From contig NZ_CALMPA010000055.1 in NCBI RefSeq assembly GCF_937871615.1, positions 1 through 39,161 on the forward strand: DNA of 39,161 bases. Direction: 5' to 3'. Below, piece after piece: positions 18,605 to 25,671 of this stretch. The translations under genes were made by a program, and so were the position numbers. The stretch comes from an uncultured Sphingomonas sp. Its GTDB lineage: Bacteria > Pseudomonadota > Alphaproteobacteria > Sphingomonadales > Sphingomonadaceae. The notes under the pieces are model-generated. The model did not search any database and was not told where the DNA came from. It saw only the letters and a list, made by a program, of their open reading frames with translations. Within the stretch, counting starts at the first letter, position 1, and each line of letters begins with the position of its first letter.

Positions 18605-20757
18605 GCATGGATCGGCCGATCCGGACCGCGCGGCTGGTCGGGATGATAGTGGCGGCACTGGCAATGCTATCGGCTCCGCGCGCCGAGGCCGCGTGTGCCG
18701 ACTGGAGTCCGCTCGACAATCGCGGCGCTGCGGTAGGTCGGGCGGTGACCGCAGCCGATTTGATCGGACTGGTCAATTTCGGGCGCCCCGACGCCGAACC
18801 GGTCGGGGGTCCGAGCCCGCTGGCGCTCTCGCCGGACGGTCGATGGGTCGCCACGATCCTCCAGCGCGCCGACCTCGCGACCAATGGCTATTGCCAGGCG
18901 CTGGTTGTGATCGATCTGCGCGGCCGCACCATGCCGCGCGTGCTCGATCGCGGTGGCGACTATCTCATGACGACGGTCGCGATGCGCGCGATGTCCATCC
19001 CCAACGGCTTCCCGCGCCTCAACGCGCCGCGCTGGTCGCCTGACGGACAGGCGATCGCCTATCTGCGGCGCGACAATGGCCGGACGCAATTGTGGCGCGT
19101 TCGGCTCGCGGGCGGGCCCGCGCAACCGGTCACCCACGCACCGGTGGACGTGGATGCCTGGGCCTGGGCCGGGGATGGCCATTCGCTGGTCTATGCGAGT
19201 GCGCCGGACCGGATCGCGGCGGAAGCGTCGATCGACCGCGAAGGGGTGGCTGGATGGCATTATGACGCGCGGACAGCGCCGGCTTACGGTATCCGACCCC
19301 AGGTGCACGCGCCGCTACCGCAGGTGACCGTGCTGGTCGACCCTGAAACGGGCGCCACATCGCCGGCGAGTGTCGCGGACCAGCGCCCGGTGGCGCACGA
19401 TGGCGATGAGCCGCTTGATCTGCGCCGTACTAACGCGCGGGGCGACATGGTCTGGGCCGAGCGGGAAGGGGCGTCGCCACTTGCGCCGTGGCGGCTTCAC
19501 GCGCGCCGCGCGGGTGGTGCCTCCGCGCCGTGCGGCGCCGATGCCTGCGTCGGACGGATCCTTGGTCTGTGGTGGGACGGCGATGGTCGGCACATGACCT
19601 TCCTCAAACGGGAAGGCTGGAACGAGCGTTTCGCCGCGCTCTATCGTTGGTCGCCGGGCCGCGACACGCCGCGCCGGTTGTTGCGGACCGATGACGAGTT
19701 GGGTGGATGCCGGCTGGCGCAACGCGCGCTGCTCTGCGTCCGCGAAGGCGCGACCCGACCGCCGCGCCTGGTATCGATCGACCTCGGCAATGGCCGCGAT
19801 CATCTGGTGTTCGATCCCAATCCGTCCTTCGCGCGGCTTTCACTGGGATCGGTCAGGCGGCTCGTCTGGCGCACCGACGCCGGCCGCGAGGTCTATGGCG
19901 ATCTCGTGCTGCCGCCCGATTATCATGGGCGCGCGCGACTACCGACCCTGATCGTCCAATATAGCTCGCGTGGATTTCTGCGCGGCGGCACCGGCAATGA
20001 ATATCCGATCTATCTGCTCGCCGCGCGCGGTTTCGCGGTGCTCAGCATCCAGAAGCCGGCAATGGTCGCAGCCTCCTTCCCGATGCTGACATCGTTCGAC
20101 GAAATCAGCGTGGTCAACACGCGCGACTGGGCCGAACGCCGCAATATCGCGTCGGCGATCGAGCGGGGCGTGGAGCTGTTGGTCGCACGCGGCATCGCCG
20201 ATCCGGCGCGGCTCGGCATCACCGGCCTCAGCGACGGCGCATCGGCGGTGCGCTTTGCGCTGAGCCGATCGCGCCTGTTCGCGGCGGCGGCGATCAGCAG
20301 CTGTTGCGTCGAAGAATCCTCCGACACGCTCATGGGGCCGGCCTGGGAAGCCTATAGCCGGACGATCGGCTATCCGCCGGCCTATCCGGTCGATCGCGCG
20401 TTCTGGCGCCCCTATTCGCTGGCGCTCAACGCCGATCATATCGACACGCCGCTGCTGATGCAGCTCGCCGATTCCGAGCTGCTGACGGGGCTTCCGGCGT
20501 ATACGGCGCTCCACGCCTATCGCCAGCCGGTCGATCTCTATGTCTTTCCCGGGGAATTTCACATCAAATGGCAACCGCAACATCGGCGCGCGGTGTTCGA
20601 ACGCGTGCTCGACTGGTTTTCCTTCTGGTTGCAGGGACGCGAGGATCCGGCGCCGGCCAAGGCAGCCCAATTCGCCCACTGGCGCGCGCTGCGCGCTGCG
20701 GGCGATCGCGCGGGGCGCCCGGACCATCCTTCGCTCACAGCCGCGTCACGCCCATGA
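18598..20757 (+). CDS. Lasso peptide isopeptidase (AtxE2-like S9 family)
   Basis: The 719-residue protein is a prolyl-oligopeptidase-like hydrolase of the lasso isopeptidase type, which cuts the macrolactam bond and linearises the threaded peptide. It has a signal peptide (LVGMIVAALAMLSAPRAEA), a beta-propeller with repeats such as PLALSPDGRWVATILQ and APRWSPDGQAIAYLRRDNGR, and a C-terminal alpha/beta hydrolase domain. The nucleophile is the Ser in ITGLSDGASAVRFA (residue 542 counted from the ATG at 18607) and the catalytic His is in FPGEFHIKWQP (652); the acid probably lies in LADSELL. ATG at 18598 overlaps the receptor gene by 7 bp; ATG at 18607 is equally good. Its 3' end overlaps lasso C tail to tail by 12 bp. 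Confidence 0.92.
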   Translation: MVSMDRPIRTARLVGMIVAALAMLSAPRAEAACADWSPLDNRGAAVGRAVTAADLIGLVNFGRPDAEPVGGPSPLALSPDGRWVATILQRADLATNGYCQALVVIDLRGRTMPRVLDRGGDYLMTTVAMRAMSIPNGFPRLNAPRWSPDGQAIAYLRRDNGRTQLWRVRLAGGPAQPVTHAPVDVDAWAWAGDGHSLVYASAPDRIAAEASIDREGVAGWHYDARTAPAYGIRPQVHAPLPQVTVLVDPETGATSPASVADQRPVAHDGDEPLDLRRTNARGDMVWAEREGASPLAPWRLHARRAGGASAPCGADACVGRILGLWWDGDGRHMTFLKREGWNERFAALYRWSPGRDTPRRLLRTDDELGGCRLAQRALLCVREGATRPPRLVSIDLGNGRDHLVFDPNPSFARLSLGSVRRLVWRTDAGREVYGDLVLPPDYHGRARLPTLIVQYSSRGFLRGGTGNEYPIYLLAARGFAVLSIQKPAMVAASFPMLTSFDEISVVNTRDWAERRNIASAIERGVELLVARGIADPARLGITGLSDGASAVRFALSRSRLFAAAAISSCCVEESSDTLMGPAWEAYSRTIGYPPAYPVDRAFWRPYSLALNADHIDTPLLMQLADSELLTGLPAYTALHAYRQPVDLYVFPGEFHIKWQPQHRRAVFERVLDWFSFWLQGREDPAPAKAAQFAHWRALRAAGDRAGRPDHPSLTAASRP

Positions 20758-22533
20758 CCGCAGCCACACTTCGACATCCGCCAGCCGCATCACCCGGGCA
20801 TAATCATGCCCCCTGGTCGGCGCGGTATCGTCGAGCACCGCGGCGATCGCGGCGCGGTCGAGCAGTCCGTACGCGGCGAGCATCCCGTCGAGCAGCAGCG
20901 ATTTGAGATGCGTCCGGTGCCGCTCGAAGAGCTCGACGATGAAACTGTCCATCGCCCCCTTCGAGCGGCGCCATGCGATGCCTGGCGGGAGCATCGCCGA
21001 GAAGCCGTGCCGGGCGATCGCGCGGTTGCGCCCGCGATCGAACCAGCGCCACGTCGGCACCGACAAACATGCCTCGATCACCGGTTGCGCGAGCAGCACC
21101 GCGATCGACGGGAGCGACGCGCGCGCATCGGGGCTTTGCACCAGGCTGAGCGCGCCCAGGACAAGTGCGACATGCGCCGCCGAGCCCGGCATGGTGCCGG
21201 GAGGTGCTGCCAGCCACGGGTGGGCGAGCGCCGCCTCGCGCTGCCCGGCGGCGTCGACCGACAGCAGGCTCGTGTCGCCGCGCCAGCGATAATCCGGCCG
21301 GCCGCGCCAGACCCGCGCCATCGCCTGCTGCAGTACGGCGAACGTCGTCGTCTGGGCGAGCGCTGCAATGTCCCGGGCCAGGTTGGGGAGGTCGGTGCCG
21401 ATTTTCCCCGCCAGGATCAGATCGGCGACCGGTGCCGCTGATTGCAGCGCGCAAAAGACATTGTCGCCCCCGCCGCCATGGACGATCGCGCTGGCGCCGA
21501 GCGACGCCGCGGCGGTTTCCGCCGCACGCATCGTCGCCTGGCTGAAGCTGCGCGCGATGGGATAGGGAAGTCCGGCGGCGGCGGAATGCGCGATATCGAC
21601 CATTGCGGTGTCGCGGACGATTTCGATCAGCGGCATCGCGAGGTGCGACGCGGTCGCGCGGGCATGCGCGCGCTCGTCACCGCCGGCATCCCGCGTGACC
21701 ATGGTGATCGCGGTGCAGCACCGCTGCGCCCGTGCCAGTGCCGCTGCGACGATCGAGGAATCGAGACCGCCCGACAGCAGCAGGATGGTCACGTCATGGT
21801 GCGCGGTACGCGCCGCCACGACCTCGCACACCGTATCGGCGACGCGGCGTGCCGCCAGCGCGGCGTCGTCGCAGCGGCGTTCGCGCGTCACGCAGGACCA
21901 GGGCGACCAGATCACCTCGACCGACGCATTGCCGCGCAGCGACAGACGCTCGCCACCCGTCAGTTCGCGCACGCCGGCAAGACACGTCGCCGGATGCCGG
22001 ATATCGGCCGCGATAAGATGGGCAGCGATCGCGTCGAGCTCGAACCGCGGCGCATAATCGCCCAGCCGCATCAGGAGATCGATGTCCGAGGCGAGCATCA
22101 TTCCTGCGGGGCAAGCGTGATAATAGCAGGCGAGGTCGCCGAACGGCGCGCGCACCACGCTGGTTCCGTCGTGCGGGTCGGGAAGGATGGCGACATAATC
22201 GCCCCAGAAAAGGTCGATCAATGCGCCGCCGCGCGTGTCGCGCAGCATCTGTGCTTCGGACGCGGTGAGTGTCGCGGCAGCGGCGACCTCCCCGCGGCGG
22301 AACGCGCTCCCGATCACCACGCCGCTATCGTCCCCGTCGCAATCCTCCGCGCCGCGATCACCCCCGCGGTTGTCGACCCGGAGCGCCGCGCGCGTGGTGA
22401 GGACAGTGGCGTCCCTGCTGGCGAGCGTCACATCAAAGCCGGCGTGCGCGGCCTTCGCCGTCAGTGCCGCCCGCCAGCGTTCACCGGTCGCGGCATCGTT
22501 GGCTAGGAAAACGAAATAGCGCCCGCCAGTCAT
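20746..22533 (-). CDS. Lasso peptide cyclase (C protein, asparagine synthetase-like)
   Basis: This 595-residue ATP-dependent enzyme adenylates the Asp/Glu side chain of the core peptide and closes the macrolactam with Gly1. Residues 1-200 resemble the glutaminase half of asparagine synthetase but lack the N-terminal catalytic Cys, as expected of lasso cyclases. The synthetase half has the pyrophosphate loop SGGLDSS at 254-260 (TILLLSGGLDSSIVAAALAR). Other blocks are IVHGGGGDNVFCALQSAAPV and, near the C-terminus, GIAWRRSKGAMDSFIVELF. Its ATG overlaps the B gene stop (ATGA), so the two are coupled. It converges with the isopeptidase gene, overlapping it by 12 bp. Confidence 0.93.
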   Translation of the reverse strand: MTGGRYFVFLANDAATGERWRAALTAKAAHAGFDVTLASRDATVLTTRAALRVDNRGGDRGAEDCDGDDSGVVIGSAFRRGEVAAAATLTASEAQMLRDTRGGALIDLFWGDYVAILPDPHDGTSVVRAPFGDLACYYHACPAGMMLASDIDLLMRLGDYAPRFELDAIAAHLIAADIRHPATCLAGVRELTGGERLSLRGNASVEVIWSPWSCVTRERRCDDAALAARRVADTVCEVVAARTAHHDVTILLLSGGLDSSIVAAALARAQRCCTAITMVTRDAGGDERAHARATASHLAMPLIEIVRDTAMVDIAHSAAAGLPYPIARSFSQATMRAAETAAASLGASAIVHGGGGDNVFCALQSAAPVADLILAGKIGTDLPNLARDIAALAQTTTFAVLQQAMARVWRGRPDYRWRGDTSLLSVDAAGQREAALAHPWLAAPPGTMPGSAAHVALVLGALSLVQSPDARASLPSIAVLLAQPVIEACLSVPTWRWFDRGRNRAIARHGFSAMLPPGIAWRRSKGAMDSFIVELFERHRTHLKSLLLDGMLAAYGLLDRAAIAAVLDDTAPTRGHDYARVMRLADVEVWLRSWA

Positions 22534-23198
22534 AGGATGAGGATCGGTGTGAATGGTCGTACGACATGCTGCCGGTCACTGATCAGCACGCCGTCGATCA
22601 GCACCCACGCATGGGCCTGGAACGGGCGGAGCCTGACCCCGAGCAGCAGATCGGCCGGGAAACCAGAGGCCAGCGCCCGCCGCGCGATCGCCAGCGACAG
22701 CGCGAGGCATTGGTCAAGCGCGCCGACGATCCGCCCGGCTGCGTGGAACGCGGCCGCCAGCGCGGCCAGTTCCTGCGGATCCGGCCGGCGGTGCGGCGAT
22801 AGCGCCGCCTTGGCCGCGCCGAACGTGGCGCACAGCTGATGCAATGGGCGCCGACGCAACTCGAGCTTCGCGCGCGCGAGGCCGAACGCCGCGCGCGCGA
22901 CCGCTGCAGCCCCGACACGCGGCAGCTCTTCGCCATCGAGCGGCGCGGCCCCGATTCCGGCCGGCGGACAGGGGTGCGGCCTTGCCCCGTCGCGACCGGC
23001 AACAAGCAAGCCGCTTTGCCGCAGGCGGTCGAGCCGCGCGCGCGTGTCACTGTCGAGCACGGCGCCGCTCACCAACGCGGCGAACGCCCGGTCGGCGACA
23101 CTTTCGAGACAGAAATAGCGGTCGTTGGGCAGGTCGAGGAACAGGTGACGCCCGCCTGCGTCGCAGAAGCTGATCCCGGGTGCGAGCGCGAAGCACAT
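22530..23198 (-). CDS. Lasso peptide B protein (leader binding plus leader peptidase)
   Basis: The 222-residue protein combines the two functions that are split as B1 and B2 in Gram-positive clusters. Residues 1-60 form the precursor-recognition (RRE) part (GRHLFLDLPNDRYFCLESVA). Residues 110-222 form the transglutaminase-like cysteine peptidase that removes the leader. The triad is visible: C164 (LDQCLALSLA), H196 (FQAHAWVLI) and D208 (VLISDRQH), with the same 12-residue H-to-D spacing as I recall for McjB. It follows the precursor gene after a 51-bp gap holding a strong hairpin, and its stop overlaps the cyclase start (ATGA). Confidence 0.92.
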   Translation of the reverse strand: MCFALAPGISFCDAGGRHLFLDLPNDRYFCLESVADRAFAALVSGAVLDSDTRARLDRLRQSGLLVAGRDGARPHPCPPAGIGAAPLDGEELPRVGAAAVARAAFGLARAKLELRRRPLHQLCATFGAAKAALSPHRRPDPQELAALAAAFHAAGRIVGALDQCLALSLAIARRALASGFPADLLLGVRLRPFQAHAWVLIDGVLISDRQHVVRPFTPILIL

Positions 23199-23215
23199 GG
23201 TCAGATGCCCGACTA

Positions 23216-23243
23216 GCGCGCGCGGGGACTGACCCGCGCGCGC
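23216..23243 (-). terminator. Hairpin between lasso precursor and B gene
   Basis: GCGCGCGCGGG (23216-23226) pairs perfectly with CCCGCGCGCGC (23233-23243) around a 6-nt loop. It begins 6 bp after the precursor stop codon and has no T-run, so it probably acts as an attenuator or 3'-end stabiliser that favours precursor mRNA over the downstream enzyme genes rather than a full terminator. Confidence 0.7.
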
Positions 23244-23249
23244 CTGCGG

Positions 23250-23369
23250 TCAATCGTTCGAAAGACCGGTGGCGACGAGCCCGATAAAGTCGTCGCCCGG
23301 CTGGAGACCCGGGCCCTGCGTCTCGATGCTGGCGGTGCCGAGCTCGATCACATCGTCTTCGCGTTCCAT
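23250..23369 (-). CDS. Lasso peptide precursor (A gene), 39 residues
   Basis: Read by eye on the minus strand: leader MEREDDVIELGTASIETQ (18 residues) followed by a 21-residue core, GPGLQPGDD then FIGLVATGLSND, ending at TGA 23250-23252. The leader has Thr at the -2 position and the L-G-x-A-S-x-E-T-x signature of proteobacterial lasso precursors such as astexins. The core starts with Gly1 and carries Asp at 8 and 9, giving an 8- or 9-residue macrolactam ring with the tail threaded through it. AAAGGAAA upstream is a good ribosome site. The GPG start, GD at 7-8 and GLSxD end resemble, from memory, sphingonodin-type cores. It sits directly upstream of the B and C genes. Confidence 0.93.
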   Translation of the reverse strand: MEREDDVIELGTASIETQGPGLQPGDDFIGLVATGLSND

Positions 23370-23487
23370 GGCTGTTTCCTTTCGATCGCTGCGATTCTGC
23401 AGCGCCTCGAAATTATGCCCATGAGCGCGCTATTCGAATTTTATACGGGGAATATATCGAGATAGTTTTTGCGAAATGGGCGCACGC
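23370..23487 (-). promoter_or_regulatory. Probable promoter region of the lasso A-B-C operon
   Basis: This 118-bp gap between gntR and the precursor is the only sizeable spacer in the luxR-to-C run. It holds an AT-rich core (23431-23465) with a TATAAA on the minus strand at 23440-23445 and TTCGAA and ATTCGAAT palindromic motifs nearby. No convincing -35 or lux-box was recognised. A GntR- or FecI-dependent promoter here is inference. Confidence 0.45.
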
Positions 23488-24102
23488 TCACGCGTGCGGC
23501 GCGTAGATCGCGCGGACGATATCGGCGACCTGCTGCGCGCGCCGGCGATGATAGGCATTGCACAACCTGCGCAGCACCGGGCGATCATCCGCGCACCACG
23601 CGCTGCGTAGCGCATCGAATTCCTGTTGGCGGTCGGCGATGACCTGCCCCTCGACGAGGCGTGCGACGTGCAGTCGCGCATTCGCCGACGCGATCGCGCC
23701 GCGATGCTCGATATTGCCCGATCGCCCGGCGATCATGGCGAAGAGACGCGCGGTATCGTCGACGATGTTATCTGTGTTACCTGTCGCGTCGGCGGGCAGC
23801 GCCTCGACGTGCGGCCCCCGCCGCGCGCCGATGCCGACCCCAAGCAATTGCGCGGTCCAGATATAGAGATCGCGCAGCCCGATCTCGTGGATGGCGGGAA
23901 TATGAAAGCCGTCGCTGGTGCGGCTGTCGACCAGACCCTCGCCGGCCAGGAGGTGCAGCGCATCGCGGATCGGGGTGACGCTCGCTGAGAGTGTTTCGGT
24001 GAAGGCGGCCGGATCGAGCCGGATGCCCGGGCGAAATTCACCGCGCTGGATGCGGCGCTTGAGCGCGTCATAGACGCGCTCGGACGTCACCCCGGCATTC
24101 AT
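23488..24102 (-). CDS. GntR-family transcriptional regulator (FadR/FCD-like)
   Basis: The 204-residue protein has an N-terminal GntR winged helix (ERVYDALKRRIQRGEFRPGI, then ASVTPIRDALHLLAGEGLVD) and a helical C-terminal effector domain of the FCD type (ANARLHVARLVEGQVIADRQ, then RPVLRRLCNAYHRRRAQQVA). It overlaps the end of phyH by 4 bp (ATGA) and lies 118 bp before the lasso precursor. GntR regulators are, as I recall, a recurrent member of isopeptidase-type lasso clusters. It probably controls the A-B-C promoter. The effector is unknown. Confidence 0.88.
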   Translation of the reverse strand: MNAGVTSERVYDALKRRIQRGEFRPGIRLDPAAFTETLSASVTPIRDALHLLAGEGLVDSRTSDGFHIPAIHEIGLRDLYIWTAQLLGVGIGARRGPHVEALPADATGNTDNIVDDTARLFAMIAGRSGNIEHRGAIASANARLHVARLVEGQVIADRQQEFDALRSAWCADDRPVLRRLCNAYHRRRAQQVADIVRAIYAPHA

Positions 24103-24992
24103 GATGCCCGGCGTTGCGCGCCGACGAAATCGGCGATCAACCGTTCCTGGTCGGGGCGCAACGCGTCGATCGCCCCGAGCGGTCCGCCATCATGCTCGCC
24201 GAGCAGGATCGATGGGCATTGGCCTTCGAAATTGCCGAGATTGGGGCGATGCTGGCGATAGCCGACCAGTGCGGCGAGGTCGGGCGCAAAATGACGCGCG
24301 ACAGCCGGCGGGTAGGCGAGCCACTGATTCTCATAAGGCTTGAGCCAGCCGAGGCAGTAGCTCACGATCATCCCGCGCCGCACCGCTGCACTGTCGTTCC
24401 CGCCCGCGCCGTGCAGCGTCGATCCGAGAAACATCAGCGCGGTGCCGGGTGACATGGCGGCGATGACCGGATCGTTGGCCGGTGCGGTTTCGCCGACGTT
24501 GTCGCCGTGGCTGCCCGGCCAGATCAGCGTCGCGCCATTCTCGCTATTATAGTCGGTGAGCGGCCACATCACATTGACGAGATATTCGATTCTGCCAGTC
24601 TCGCCCCGCCACATATCCTGGTCGCGGTGCGGGAGCTGCGGCAGCGCGCCGGGATGAAGCGCGATCGCCTGGGTGAGGTTGAGCTGTATCACATCGCAAA
24701 ACGGGCGCAGAATGCGCTCGGTGATGCCGAGGATGAGGTCATGCTGCACCAGCGTGGCGGCGCGATCGGAGCGCGTGAGCAACCGCCCGAACCGTTTCGT
24801 GCGCCGGCCATAGAACAGACCGTCGCAAAACGGCGTGTCGGCAAAGGCGCCCGCGAGGTCCGCGTCGAGCGCGGCGATCTCCGCCGTCGGCACGAGGTCG
24901 GGGATGACGACATAGCCCTGCTCGAGCAATTGCGTGCTCCAGCGTTCGACCGCCTTGTCGCTGGCCGGCGCGATGATCGGGTCATGCCGCAT
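24099..24992 (-). CDS. Phytanoyl-CoA dioxygenase (PhyH) family protein
   Basis: This 297-residue protein is a non-haem Fe(II)/2-oxoglutarate-dependent oxygenase. The iron ligands appear as H-x-D in LPHRDQDMWRGE and the distal His in GSTLHGAGGNDS, with a 2-oxoglutarate-binding Arg in RRGMIVSYCLGWLKPYENQW. It overlaps luxI by 11 bp and gntR by 4 bp, so it is translationally coupled within the quorum-sensing unit. A phyH gene directly after luxI is, as I recall, a conserved arrangement in Sphingomonadaceae. Possible roles are hydroxylating the acyl chain of the signal or, less likely, tailoring the lasso peptide; the sequence does not decide. Confidence 0.9.
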   Translation of the reverse strand: MRHDPIIAPASDKAVERWSTQLLEQGYVVIPDLVPTAEIAALDADLAGAFADTPFCDGLFYGRRTKRFGRLLTRSDRAATLVQHDLILGITERILRPFCDVIQLNLTQAIALHPGALPQLPHRDQDMWRGETGRIEYLVNVMWPLTDYNSENGATLIWPGSHGDNVGETAPANDPVIAAMSPGTALMFLGSTLHGAGGNDSAAVRRGMIVSYCLGWLKPYENQWLAYPPAVARHFAPDLAALVGYRQHRPNLGNFEGQCPSILLGEHDGGPLGAIDALRPDQERLIADFVGAQRRAS

Positions 24993-25596
24993 GGGACAGC
25001 TCCTCGACGCTGGCGCCGTGCCACGTTCCTGCCTCGTCCAGCAGCGCCGGGGTCTCAGGCGTGATCTTGATCTCGAGGGCGCCGAGCAGCGCGCTCCCCG
25101 ACGTCAGCGGGAGGCCGAGCGGGCGGCAATGCCAGCCGAACGCCAGTATCTGCTGCAGCCAGCCGATCTCGGCGACGCCGGTATAGCTTGAGATGCCGGT
25201 CGCTAGCGCATGGTCGACCAGCGTGCTGACGAGGCGGTTGCGGACCGTCAGGCGCTCGGCCGCGCGCAACCGGCGATCGAGGCAGAAACGGGTTATCTCG
25301 AAGATCGTCGGCCCGCTTGGCGCGGGGCCCTCGCACAATCTCGCAAACAGCGTATCGAGGATATGCGGCCGTGTCGTCGGGAGCAGACGCGCAGAGGCGA
25401 GGTGGGTGCCGGCTGCATCGGTCAGCAGCACATAGATCGCGCCCGGGCGGTCGAACTGATCCACCTCGAAACGGTCCGCGACGACCGGTACGTCCCAGCG
25501 CAGCAGGTCGACGAACACGCGCTTGCGCGCCGCGAACATCGTGCACAACCGCGGGTCGTCGCGCCAGCGCGGGGAATAGCCGATAATATGCAGCAT
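24982..25596 (-). CDS. Acyl-homoserine-lactone synthase (LuxI family)
   Basis: The 204-residue enzyme joins an acyl group from acyl-ACP to S-adenosylmethionine to make an acyl-homoserine lactone. All classical LuxI positions are present: R24, F28 and W34 (FAARKRVFVDLLRWDVPV), D46 and D49 (FEVDQFDRPGA), R70 (LASARLLPTTRP), E100 and R103 (IFEITRFCLDRR). The acyl-chain length cannot be read off. The 75 bp upstream separate it from luxR on the same strand, and its end overlaps phyH by 11 bp. Initiation at 25596 gives the normal MLHIIGYS N-terminus. Confidence 0.95.
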   Translation of the reverse strand: MLHIIGYSPRWRDDPRLCTMFAARKRVFVDLLRWDVPVVADRFEVDQFDRPGAIYVLLTDAAGTHLASARLLPTTRPHILDTLFARLCEGPAPSGPTIFEITRFCLDRRLRAAERLTVRNRLVSTLVDHALATGISSYTGVAEIGWLQQILAFGWHCRPLGLPLTSGSALLGALEIKITPETPALLDEAGTWHGASVEELSHAA

Positions 25597-25671
25597 GATC
25601 TCGCCTCCATCCTGTGAGGCGGCGAAGATCGATCGGGTGGCGATGCGCCGCTATTCCCAGAAATGGGCATA

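Noticed and set aside
24099-24992. PhyH as a confirmed lasso-tailoring enzyme
   Set aside because: Its coupling to luxI, not to lasso A, makes a role in signal chemistry at least as likely, so only a tentative finding is reported.
25597-25671. A lux-box between luxR and luxI
   Set aside because: Only short dyads (CCCA-TTTC-TGGG) are present; no 18-20-bp lux-box-like palindrome was found.
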